This document shows, piece by piece, positions 25,842 to 34,071 of a stretch of 64,000 bases of DNA. Source of the stretch: Parabacteroides acidifaciens (lineage in GTDB: Bacteria; Bacteroidota; Bacteroidia; Bacteroidales; Tannerellaceae). Each line of letters starts with the position of its first letter. The first letter of the stretch is position 1. The stretch lies in contig NZ_QREV01000002.1 of NCBI RefSeq assembly GCF_003363715.1, positions 141,548-205,547 on the forward strand, in the 5' to 3' direction. Made by a program: the position numbers and the translations under genes. A model generated the notes under the pieces. That model saw nothing but the letters and a program-made list of their open reading frames with translations. It did not search any database and had not been told where the DNA came from.

Positions 25842-27176
25842 TTATACAATACCTTGCGCCATCATAGCTTTGGCTACCTTCATGAAGCCGGCGATATTGG
25901 CACCTTTCACATAGTTGATGTATTTGCCGTCCTTGCCGTGTTCTACGCACTGTTCGTGGATGGCGCTCATGATCTGATGCAACTTGGCGTCTACTTCTGC
26001 AGCCGTCCAAGAGATATGCATGGCATTCTGTGTCATTTCCAGGCCGGAAGTTGCAACACCGCCGGCATTGACAGCCTTACCCGGAGCGAAGAGCTGTTTG
26101 TGTTCGATAAAGAGGTCGACAGCTTCAGCCGTACATCCCATGTTGGATACTTCGGCAACACACAGAGTCTTGTTTTCGATCAGCTTGCGTGCATCGTCTG
26201 CATCCAGTTCGTTTTGGGTTGCACACGGAAGAGCGATATCCACCTTCTGTTCCCAAGGTTTCTTGTTAGGATAGAACGTTGCACCGGGGAATTCGTCAGC
26301 ATAAGGAGCTACGATGTCGTTGCCTGAATTACGCAATTCCAGCATATATTCGATCTTTTCGCCCGAAATACCGTCCGGGTCGTAAATATAACCGTCCGGT
26401 CCGGAGATTGTAACGACCTTGCCGCCCAGTTCGGTTGCTTTCGTTGCTGCACCCCATGCTACGTTACCGAAACCGGAGATGGCAATCGTTTTGCCTTTTA
26501 TATCAATACCGTGAGTTTCCAGCATCTGGTGAACGAAGTAAAGGGCACCGAAACCGGTTGCTTCGGGACGGAGGTTAGAACCGCCGAACTCCATTCCTTT
26601 ACCTGTGAATGTTCCGGTGTTTTCACGAGCCAGTTTCTTATACATGCCGTACATATAACCTACTTCACGTCCGCCTACGCCGATATCGCCTGCCGGAACG
26701 TCGCGATCCGGACCCAGGTTACGCCACAGTTCAAGGATGAATGCCTGGCAGAAACGCATGATTTCAGCGTCACTCTTACCACGGGGAGCGAAGTCGGAAC
26801 CGCCTTTGCCACCACCCATCGGCAATGTTGTCAATGCATTCTTAAAAGTTTGTTCAAAGCCTAAGAACTTAAGGATGGACAGGTTTACCGAAGGATGGAA
26901 ACGGATACCTCCCTTGTACGGGCCGATCGCATTGTTGAATTGTACGCGATATCCCAGGTTTACTTGTATTTCCCCCTTGTCGTCTACCCAGGGTACACGG
27001 AAAGTGAAAATACGTTCCGGCTCAACCAACCGTTCGATGATTTTAGCTTTCTCGAATTCGGGATGCTGGTTGTACACTTCTTCAATTGAAAGAAGAACTT
27101 CTTTTACTGCTTGCAAATACTCCTTTTCGCCCGGATGTTTTGCTTCCAATGCTGATAAGATGACTTCTGTCTTCAT
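25842..27176 (-). CDS. gdhA: NADP-type glutamate dehydrogenase
   Basis: Reductively aminates 2-oxoglutarate to glutamate, the main ammonium-assimilation step in many Bacteroidota. It is 444 residues from ATG 27176 (MKTEVILSALEAKHPGE). An in-frame start at 27215 is ruled out because it would overlap the -7 promoter box. The substrate and catalytic lysine region is PMGGGKGGSDFAPRGKSD, followed by PAGDIGVGGREVGYM. The NADP Rossmann motif is ISGFGNVAWGAA. Length and motifs fit the hexameric small-subunit class. It has its own promoter and terminator. Confidence 0.96.
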   Translation of the reverse strand: MKTEVILSALEAKHPGEKEYLQAVKEVLLSIEEVYNQHPEFEKAKIIERLVEPERIFTFRVPWVDDKGEIQVNLGYRVQFNNAIGPYKGGIRFHPSVNLSILKFLGFEQTFKNALTTLPMGGGKGGSDFAPRGKSDAEIMRFCQAFILELWRNLGPDRDVPAGDIGVGGREVGYMYGMYKKLARENTGTFTGKGMEFGGSNLRPEATGFGALYFVHQMLETHGIDIKGKTIAISGFGNVAWGAATKATELGGKVVTISGPDGYIYDPDGISGEKIEYMLELRNSGNDIVAPYADEFPGATFYPNKKPWEQKVDIALPCATQNELDADDARKLIENKTLCVAEVSNMGCTAEAVDLFIEHKQLFAPGKAVNAGGVATSGLEMTQNAMHISWTAAEVDAKLHQIMSAIHEQCVEHGKDGKYINYVKGANIAGFMKVAKAMMAQGIV

Positions 27177-27212
27177 AGTATATAATTTCTTTTTTAGATA
27201 ACATTCTGTTTG

Positions 27213-27242
27213 CAAATGTAGGCAATAACCTGGGTTGGCAAA
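27213..27242 (-). promoter_or_regulatory. gdhA promoter
   Basis: On the minus strand TTTG (27239-27242) and TACATTTG (27213-27220), spacer 18 nt, 37 bp before the chosen start. Confidence 0.6.
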
Positions 27243-27367
27243 GTATTTTGCTTACTTTTTGATAGTTGTTTTCTATGTTATTGAACAATGTTTTTCAAGC
27301 GTTGTTCCGGTACTTCTCCGGAAGCGGACTGATAGAAAGGTGTCATTTTGTAATAACGAGTTTATTA

Positions 27368-27449
27368 TGCCAACACGGTGGCATAGCCGTGCCATCGGCA
27401 TGGCATAGTTGTGCCATCAGTATGGCACAACCGTGCCAACGTGGTGGCA
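27368..27449. repeat. Tandem array of four 22-bp palindromic units
   Basis: Four copies of the 16-bp palindrome TGCCA-N6-TGGCA start at 27368, 27390, 27412 and 27434, separated by 6-bp spacers (TAGCCG, TAGTTG, CAACCG). The period is exactly 22 bp. Half-sites alternate in orientation every 11 bp, so all lie on about the same face of the helix. It is in the 363-bp region between divergent gdhA and the PEP/pyruvate-binding gene, about 60 bp before the latter's promoter. No protein-coding role is likely. Confidence 0.9.
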
Positions 27450-27506
27450 AAGGCAAGAGGTTGGCTCAAATTCAGGAGCAAACTACCTGTGAATTGTTTT
27501 TTTCCT

Positions 27507-27514
27507 TACATTTG
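27507..27514 (+). promoter_or_regulatory. -7 box of the PEP/pyruvate-binding gene
   Basis: TACATTTG fits TAnnTTTG 26 bp before ATG 27540. This placement excludes the longer in-frame start at 27411. Confidence 0.5.
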
Positions 27515-27539
27515 GGGAGTTAATTCTATAAAAATCATC

Positions 27540-30506
27540 ATGAGCGGAATACCGGACTTTAAAAACCTTGTGTTCAAAGACACATCGTTCGCCAATCTAA
27601 TGAATAAGCGTATATATAATGTATTGCTTATAGCTACTAAATATGATGCCTTCATGCTGGAAGACGACGGGCGTGTAGACGAGCAGATCTTCAACGAATA
27701 TACCTCTCTCAGCCTTCGTTATCCGCCCCGGTTTACGCAAGTGACTACAGAGGAGGAGGCACTTGCCGAATTGAAAGACCGTAACTTCGAACTGATCATT
27801 TGTATGCCGAATATGGATAACCGCGACATTTTTGCAGCGGCAACGGAAATCAAGATCCATTATCCCAATATACCGATCGTAGTCCTGACGCCTTTCTCGA
27901 AAGAGGTGTCCAAACGGATTGCGAATGAGGACTTGAGTGCGATCGACTATGTGTTCAGCTGGTTGGGAAATGCAGAGTTGCTGCTTGCCATCATCAAGCT
28001 GATCGAGGACAAGATGAATGCGCCGGATGATACGGCAAGTGTCGGTGTGCAGATTATCCTGCTGGTGGAAGATTCCATCCGCTTCTATTCTTCCGCTTTG
28101 CCGCATCTGTATAAGTTCGTATTGGAACAGAGCCAGATGTTTGCCAAGGAGGCGTTGAACGATCATCAACGTACGCTCCGTATGCGCGGGCGTCCTAAAA
28201 TCAAGCTGGCGCGTACTTATGAGGAGGCTGTCCGCATCTTTAACCAGTATCGCGACAATATGCTGGGGATCATTTCCGACATGAGTTTCATGCACGATGG
28301 CGTGAAAGACCCGTATGCCGGCTATAAGTTCGGACAGTATGTGAGGAAGACCGGTTTGATCATCCCTTTCGTGCTCGAATCGTCCGAGGCAACTAATAAA
28401 GTATATGCAAAGGAGTTAGGAGCTTCTTTTATCGATAAAAACTCCAAAAGCTATCCGCAGGACCTCAGGAAGAAGATCATGCAGCGGTTTGGTTTCGGCG
28501 ACTTTGTCATCCTGAACCCGCAGACGAAGGAAGAGATCATGCGTATTAAGGACTTGAAGGACTTGCAGAAGAAAGTGTTCCAGATTCCCGATGATTCGCT
28601 TGTCTATCACCTGAGCCGCAATCATTTCTCCCGTTTCTTCTATTCCCGCGCCATGTTTCCGCCGGCAGAGGTCTTGAAACGTGTGGACGTGAGCGATTAT
28701 AAGGATATGGATGAGGCACGGCAGTTGATTTTCGATCTTATCGTGCAATACCGGCGGATGAAAAACTCCGGTGTCGTGGCTGTCTACCAGAAAGAACGTT
28801 TCGACGAATACAGTAATTTCGCCCGCATAGGAGACGGGTCGCTCGGAGGAAAGGGGAGAGGCTTGGCGTTTATCGGTGCCATGGTGAAGCGTTATCCTGA
28901 TCTGGAGCACGAACATTTTGCCGTAACCATTCCAAAGACAGTCGTGATCTGTACCGATATCTTTGACGAGTTCATGGATACGAATGAGCTATATCCGGTT
29001 GCTTTGGGTGATGCGGATGACGAGACGATCTTGAAATACTTCCTGCGGGCCAGTTTACCGGCCCGCCTGATCGAAGATTTGATGGCTTTCTTTGATGTCG
29101 TCAAAAGCCCGATTGCAGTCCGTTCGTCCAGCCTTTTGGAGGATTCCCACTATCAGCCGTTTGCTGGTATTTATTCTACCTATATGATACCTAAACTGGA
29201 GGATAAATATGATATGCTCCGGACGTTGAGCGATGCGATCAAGGCGGTTTATGCTTCTGTTTTTTATCGTGACAGCAAAGCTTATATGACAGCAACATCG
29301 AATCTTATCGACCAGGAGAAGATGGCGATTGTTTTGCAAGAAGTCGTAGGTAACCGCTATAATGACCGTTTCTATCCGACAATTTCGGGTGTGGCGCGTT
29401 CGCTGAATTTCTACCCGATAGGTAATGAAAAGGCGGAAGACGGGATTGCCAATATCGCTTTAGGTCTTGGTAAATACATTGTGGACGGAGGGCAGACCTT
29501 ACGCTTTTCTCCTCGCCATCCGCATAATATATTGCAAATGAGTACGATGGATTTTGCTCTTCGCGAAACGCAAACCCGCTATTATGCGCTTGACTTGAAG
29601 AACTTGACGGAGCAATTCTCCGTAGACGATTCCTTCAACCTGCTCCGCTTGAATCTGAAAGATGCGGATGCGGACGGTTCTCTGAAATTCATTGTATCTA
29701 CTTATGATCCTTATGATCAGATAATCCGTGACGGTTATTATCCCGGTGGCCGTAAGATATTGTCTTTTGTGAACATTCTCCAGCACGACGTTTTCCCGTT
29801 GGCAGAGACGCTTGACCAGATTTTGCATGCCGGGCAGGACGAAATGGGACGTCCGATCGAAATAGAGTTTGCCGTGAACATTGATCCGGAGAATCCGGAA
29901 CGGGCTACTTTCTATCTGCTGCAGGTGCGTCCGATCGTGGATAATAAGGAGGTGATGGAAGAAGATTTGACGCAGGTTGAACAGGCTGATACGATACTGT
30001 CGTCTACCAGTGTGCTGGGACATGGCATCGTGACAGATGTGCAGGATATTATATATGTAAAGACCGGCGCTTTCAGCTCTTCCAATAACCAGTTGATTGC
30101 TTCCGAAATAGAGAAGATGAACCGTCAGTTTACCGAAGGGGAAAAGAATTATGTCCTGGTTGGTCCCGGTCGTTGGGGAAGCAGTGATTCCTGGTTAGGG
30201 ATTCCGGTGAAATGGCCGCATATCAGTAATGCCCGCGTCATAGTGGAATGCGGACTGGAAAACTATCGCGTCGATCCGAGCCAGGGCACACACTTCTTCC
30301 AGAATCTGACTTCATTCGGCGTCGGCTACTTTACTATTAACCCGTTTAAAGGAGATGGCTGGTTCGATGAAGAATATCTGAATTCCCTGCCAGCCGTAGA
30401 AGAAACCGAATATCTCCGTCACGTCCACCTCGATGCACCGATCGTCATCAAGATGGACGGGAAGAAGAGTTTGGGAGTCGTGCTAAAACCTAATCTTTCT
30501 TCTTGA
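27540..30506 (+). CDS. PEP/pyruvate-binding (PPDK N-domain) protein with receiver-like domains
   Basis: About 988 residues. The N-terminus contains a degenerate response-regulator-like fold (ELIICMPNMDNRDIFAAATEI, IPIVVLTPF), then a second such module (IILLVEDSIRFYSSALP). The centre is the ATP-grasp PEP/pyruvate-binding domain of PpsA/PPDK (GSLGGKGRGLAFI; SPIAVRSSSLLEDS; QPFAGIYSTYM; FYLLQVRPI). The phosphohistidine swivel domain and PEP barrel of true PEP synthases are absent. It thus probably uses or senses ATP or a phosphorylated partner rather than making PEP by itself. Its 3' end overlaps the convergent phosphoesterase gene by 17 bp. Confidence 0.85.
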   Translation: MSGIPDFKNLVFKDTSFANLMNKRIYNVLLIATKYDAFMLEDDGRVDEQIFNEYTSLSLRYPPRFTQVTTEEEALAELKDRNFELIICMPNMDNRDIFAAATEIKIHYPNIPIVVLTPFSKEVSKRIANEDLSAIDYVFSWLGNAELLLAIIKLIEDKMNAPDDTASVGVQIILLVEDSIRFYSSALPHLYKFVLEQSQMFAKEALNDHQRTLRMRGRPKIKLARTYEEAVRIFNQYRDNMLGIISDMSFMHDGVKDPYAGYKFGQYVRKTGLIIPFVLESSEATNKVYAKELGASFIDKNSKSYPQDLRKKIMQRFGFGDFVILNPQTKEEIMRIKDLKDLQKKVFQIPDDSLVYHLSRNHFSRFFYSRAMFPPAEVLKRVDVSDYKDMDEARQLIFDLIVQYRRMKNSGVVAVYQKERFDEYSNFARIGDGSLGGKGRGLAFIGAMVKRYPDLEHEHFAVTIPKTVVICTDIFDEFMDTNELYPVALGDADDETILKYFLRASLPARLIEDLMAFFDVVKSPIAVRSSSLLEDSHYQPFAGIYSTYMIPKLEDKYDMLRTLSDAIKAVYASVFYRDSKAYMTATSNLIDQEKMAIVLQEVVGNRYNDRFYPTISGVARSLNFYPIGNEKAEDGIANIALGLGKYIVDGGQTLRFSPRHPHNILQMSTMDFALRETQTRYYALDLKNLTEQFSVDDSFNLLRLNLKDADADGSLKFIVSTYDPYDQIIRDGYYPGGRKILSFVNILQHDVFPLAETLDQILHAGQDEMGRPIEIEFAVNIDPENPERATFYLLQVRPIVDNKEVMEEDLTQVEQADTILSSTSVLGHGIVTDVQDIIYVKTGAFSSSNNQLIASEIEKMNRQFTEGEKNYVLVGPGRWGSSDSWLGIPVKWPHISNARVIVECGLENYRVDPSQGTHFFQNLTSFGVGYFTINPFKGDGWFDEEYLNSLPAVEETEYLRHVHLDAPIVIKMDGKKSLGVVLKPNLSS

Positions 30507-31485
30507 TAAAGTCCGAAGGATAGTTTACGGTGTTGATGATTTCGCCACCTTTCAGGCGTATCCAGGTTTTGAAGTTCTTTTCACCTTCGGTCATTTTGAT
30601 TACGCGGGCGCCGTTGGTCAGGTTGTTATACACAGTGTCTCCACCTGTATAACGACCGTAGGCCAACAGGATGCCTTTCCAGTAAACGGCGTAGTCGTCA
30701 TCATGATCATGGCCGACAAATACGCCTAAGATGTCTCCCATTTCTTTCATGGATGTGAACATGCCGGAGTTGAGTTGGGGCGCACAGGCTTTTTCCTTAC
30801 GTGTTCCTACTAAAATAGCTGTTTCGTCTGCCGCCGCCTGGTTGTATTCCGGCAGGGCGATGTGGAAGAACGCTAATGAGGGTAGGGGATTGCCGCCGTT
30901 CTGTTTCGTATATTTGGCACTGTTCTCACGGTACCATTGTATCTGGTCGAACTTGATATAGTCGTATCCGCCTATACCCTTGATTTGTGAGTAAGAATGT
31001 GAATCCAGACAGTAAAGGATTGCTGCATCCTTCTTCCCGTCGGACGATTTCAGCGGAAGGATGAAGTTCGTAGCTCCTACGACTCCGGCTACGGAATCGG
31101 TCAGGTTGTAGGGGATTGTCTGAATGATATCGAACAACTGGGTACGGGTAAGTCCCTGTTCGTTATCATGATTGCCGAATGTGACTCCGAAAGGAATTTT
31201 GCGGTCTGCGGCTAAGTTCAGGATCGTGCGCATCCCTTCTTCTGCCGGCTGCCCATAGATGACATCTCCGGTAAAAAGAACGAGATCCGGTTTCTCGGCG
31301 TCCAGTACCTCATTGATACGTTCGATGGATATTGCCGATTTGGGATTTCCATGAATGTAATGTACATCCGTAAATTGTACGATTTTAAATTTGCCGTCTT
31401 TGTTGAACTGCAAAGTCGGCTTCTGCGCATAGCCTGATTGCAGACAACCGAACACAAGCGCAAGGGTAATAAGAAGTTGTTTCAT
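30490..31485 (-). CDS. Exported metallophosphoesterase
   Basis: A 331-residue calcineurin-like phosphoesterase with a signal peptide (LLITLALVFGCLQSGYAQ). Dinuclear metal motifs in order: QFTDVHYIHG, LFTGDVIYG, FGNHDNEQG, FFHIALPEY and VGHDHDDDY. The layout resembles Bacteroidota exported phosphatases related to purple acid / Dcr2-type enzymes. The substrate is unknown. The last residues lie within the tail of the convergent PEP/pyruvate-binding gene. Confidence 0.9.
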   Translation of the reverse strand: MKQLLITLALVFGCLQSGYAQKPTLQFNKDGKFKIVQFTDVHYIHGNPKSAISIERINEVLDAEKPDLVLFTGDVIYGQPAEEGMRTILNLAADRKIPFGVTFGNHDNEQGLTRTQLFDIIQTIPYNLTDSVAGVVGATNFILPLKSSDGKKDAAILYCLDSHSYSQIKGIGGYDYIKFDQIQWYRENSAKYTKQNGGNPLPSLAFFHIALPEYNQAAADETAILVGTRKEKACAPQLNSGMFTSMKEMGDILGVFVGHDHDDDYAVYWKGILLAYGRYTGGDTVYNNLTNGARVIKMTEGEKNFKTWIRLKGGEIINTVNYPSDFIKKKD

Positions 31486-31519
31486 TTCAATATGTGTTTA
31501 GATTATGTTTTTATGTAAC

Positions 31520-31563
31520 AAAGGTATCGAATTATAGTGATTGGTTCATAATTCGATACCTTT
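31520..31563 (-). terminator. Perfect 16-bp hairpin ending the PUL operon
   Basis: AAAGGTATCGAATTAT (31520-31535) and its exact complement (31548-31563) enclose a 12-nt loop, 50 bp past the stop of the last PUL gene. One arm also contains TACCTTTG on the minus strand (31519-31526), a TAnnTTTG-type -7 box for the phosphoesterase gene. Terminator and promoter may therefore overlap. Confidence 0.75.
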
Positions 31564-31613
31564 TATTTGACGAATAATTGATAAACGGTTAATAACCTAA
31601 ACAATTATGCCTT

Positions 31614-33074
31614 CTATATTTGTGGAGGAAACCAAGCTGCATAATGAGGCGATTGTTCAAATATTCCCCCGCTTTCAGCAAAATAATCATCATCAAGAAC
31701 AAAAGTCCCTTTGTTGACTTTAGCCCACGATTTATCGGCTGTCGGATTATATGTCAGCATTTTATCCCACTGAGCATAATTTTGATGCCCGTTACTTTCT
31801 ACCAGTCCGAGTCCTCCTTTTATTCCAGGGAAAGCGTTTAAACGTGAAGCCACAATTTTATTCCACTCTACCAGGATCGGATTAACTGTCAGATCCGCAC
31901 AGAAACAAGGTATATTATTATCGTACGCTAACTGGGCAACTTTCATGGACATGCTCATCGTTTTAGCTATTGGTTTCAAGGCGATAGCTGAATATCCCAA
32001 TCGGATTCTTTCCAATGCATGTTTGTCGGTATGTGCAGTCTCATCTGACACGATACGTACTCCCATATCACTTACATCATACATTTTTTCTTCGGCGAAC
32101 GGTTCTTCTATAATCGCAATTTGATCGAATGCACCGATTTTTTTTGCATGGTCGAGGAAACGTAACATGGTTTCTTTTTTCTCGTATCGGCCGTTTGCAT
32201 CGAAGTAATAAGGTAGTTTTCCCGATTCTGTATATGAAGTGCGGGCATTCCCGATCGCAGCATGTATCTCACTTAGCCGTTTCATGTCTTTTTCGACCAT
32301 TTCTTCTTGTGTGCCAGCCTGCCCGATTTTTATTTTCATAAAAAAGTATCCGGCATCTACCGTGTCTTTTATTTCTTGGACCGGGATATTGTAAGCCATA
32401 AGAGGAATACATGCAACCTTATTATGATGATTGGAAAGACATGGGCGATAGGCAACCGGAACCATATCATCGAAATTGTTAATCCCATTTTCGGCACAAT
32501 AAAGCAACCACGCTGCATTGTCTATTCCGACTAATGCATTCAGGATAAATGTCTCCTTTAAATCTGGGTTTCCTGTGATCTTTTTTCCATATTCCCATAA
32601 TTCGTCCAATATATCTTCCTGCAATTGGACTGGATTGGAAAATGTTTCCCCTTCTATCATTTGCAAGGCCCGAGTTGTAATGTTATACATCAATGCATTA
32701 CTCGCACTTTCAGAGTGTACCTCGAAAACTGTCGGATCACTCCAAAGGACGTTTTGGGTACATATTCCGAATTTCCTGTATCCATTTTCACTTCCGAGCA
32801 ATGCCGCCGTTTGCCAGATCTCTTTCATCGCTCCCCCCTTAAATCCGAATGGACGTATTAAAGGCTCCCGTTCGAAATTGGCATTCGTCTCAATAATCTT
32901 TATTTTTTTCTCCCCGGGAATCCCGATAAATGTGGATTTTGTCCCTATTGTCTTACTTTTTCCCGAAGGAAGAGCCTCTTCTTTGGCTGGTGGCGAACAG
33001 CTCTGTGCCGCAAAAGCCAAGCTGCTGGTCGCGGCAAAGAAGCTGCTGTGTTTTATAAAGTTTCTTCTGTTCAT
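31614..33074 (-). CDS. Enolase-superfamily enzyme (mandelate racemase / muconate lactonizing type), exported
   Basis: A 486-residue protein with a twin-arginine-like start (NRRNFIKHSSFFAATSS) and lipobox-like AAQSC, so an envelope location is likely. The C-terminal barrel shows the superfamily residues: catalytic Lys in FMKIKIGQAG, metal ligands Asp in YYFDANGRY, Glu in IIEEPFAEE and Glu in IVSDETAH, and a later Lys in ALKPIAKT. Members abstract a proton alpha to a carboxylate (acid sugar dehydratases, racemases). It is the last gene of the susCD operon, starting 6 bp after the isomerase gene. Confidence 0.88.
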   Translation of the reverse strand: MNRRNFIKHSSFFAATSSLAFAAQSCSPPAKEEALPSGKSKTIGTKSTFIGIPGEKKIKIIETNANFEREPLIRPFGFKGGAMKEIWQTAALLGSENGYRKFGICTQNVLWSDPTVFEVHSESASNALMYNITTRALQMIEGETFSNPVQLQEDILDELWEYGKKITGNPDLKETFILNALVGIDNAAWLLYCAENGINNFDDMVPVAYRPCLSNHHNKVACIPLMAYNIPVQEIKDTVDAGYFFMKIKIGQAGTQEEMVEKDMKRLSEIHAAIGNARTSYTESGKLPYYFDANGRYEKKETMLRFLDHAKKIGAFDQIAIIEEPFAEEKMYDVSDMGVRIVSDETAHTDKHALERIRLGYSAIALKPIAKTMSMSMKVAQLAYDNNIPCFCADLTVNPILVEWNKIVASRLNAFPGIKGGLGLVESNGHQNYAQWDKMLTYNPTADKSWAKVNKGTFVLDDDYFAESGGIFEQSPHYAAWFPPQI

Positions 33075-33080
33075 GATCGA

Positions 33081-34061
33081 TTAATCTAAATTGTGTTCTT
33101 TCAACTTTTCGCGAAACCAGTCAATATCCTGTTTTAGGCAGTGTGCTATTTTTTCATGACTCATTGTTGGTGTCCGACTACCTTTGTCGGCTCCTCCCAA
33201 GTCATATTCTAAATGAATACTGAATGGACCGGAAAGTTTTAATTCTACGTATTTACGGAGAAAAGCATCAAAATCAACCATTCCATAGCCTAAAGGCATG
33301 TCTTGTATTTGCCAATGATCCCCCGTTTTTTGCCAGATAAAATCTTTGATTGGACAGCTTTTAATCCAAGGAGCAAGCAATTCCATCCCTAATGACCAAG
33401 ATTGGCCACCTTCGCATATTGCATGACGAATATCATATTGTACCCCGATATATTGTGGATCCAGATCTTTTACCAGTAAGTATAAATCCCAGACAGGACC
33501 GCCAACTCGGGTTCCTGAATGATTCTGATAAGATCCATGTATATCATATTTACGATTAAGTTTTTCAAGCTGTTCAAAAGATCTCTTCACTATATCTATA
33601 TTCTGAGGTATTGTTTTTGTTTTATCATAATTTATATACCCCATTCGATAATGCTGTATACCCATTTCTGCTGCTGTAGCAAGAATAGATTCTGTATATT
33701 TATCTTTTGCGTCAATGATTGTTGTTACCATCATGGGTGTCGATATACCTTCTTTTTGGAGTGTTTTTACTAAACGTGGCAGATCGCTTTTTACCTTTTC
33801 AGGTTGTACGTGTCCACCATCGCGAACAGATAAATCAGCTCCGTTATAGCCCGCTTTTGCAAGAGTTTGAGCGAGTTGTTCATAATTCAGATATTGCAAG
33901 CATTTTGTAAATACACATATTGTTTGGGAGTTTACTTTATTACCGGGAATGTTAGATATTATTGGATTATAAACCTTTTTTGCGTAGGCATTGGGGGCTA
34001 AAATAGCCCCCGTTGCCAATATAACACTGGTCTTAATAAAACTTCTTCTAGAATTATTCAT
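33081..34061 (-). CDS. Xylose-isomerase-like TIM-barrel sugar isomerase/epimerase, exported
   Basis: 326 residues from ATG 34061, which gives a twin-arginine signal (NNSRRSFIKTSVILATGAIL). A start at 34145 would run into the upstream oxidoreductase. The AP-endonuclease-2/xylose-isomerase barrel is seen in AGYNGADLSVRDGGH, YDIHGSYQNHSG, IGVQYDIRHAICEG and PFSIHLEYDLGG, with plausible metal ligands. It is co-transcribed with an oxidoreductase and an enolase-type enzyme, which suggests interconversion of an unusual sugar or cyclitol; the substrate is unknown. Confidence 0.88.
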   Translation of the reverse strand: MNNSRRSFIKTSVILATGAILAPNAYAKKVYNPIISNIPGNKVNSQTICVFTKCLQYLNYEQLAQTLAKAGYNGADLSVRDGGHVQPEKVKSDLPRLVKTLQKEGISTPMMVTTIIDAKDKYTESILATAAEMGIQHYRMGYINYDKTKTIPQNIDIVKRSFEQLEKLNRKYDIHGSYQNHSGTRVGGPVWDLYLLVKDLDPQYIGVQYDIRHAICEGGQSWSLGMELLAPWIKSCPIKDFIWQKTGDHWQIQDMPLGYGMVDFDAFLRKYVELKLSGPFSIHLEYDLGGADKGSRTPTMSHEKIAHCLKQDIDWFREKLKEHNLD

Positions 34062-34071
34062 AACCAAAAAG

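Noticed and set aside
27368..27449. CRISPR array
   Set aside because: The units are 22-bp palindromes with 6-bp spacers and no cas genes are nearby; the spacing is far too short for CRISPR.
27411..27539. 43-residue N-terminal extension of the PEP/pyruvate-binding protein
   Set aside because: It would start inside the 22-bp palindrome array and contain the -7 promoter box; ATG 27540 fits the promoter.
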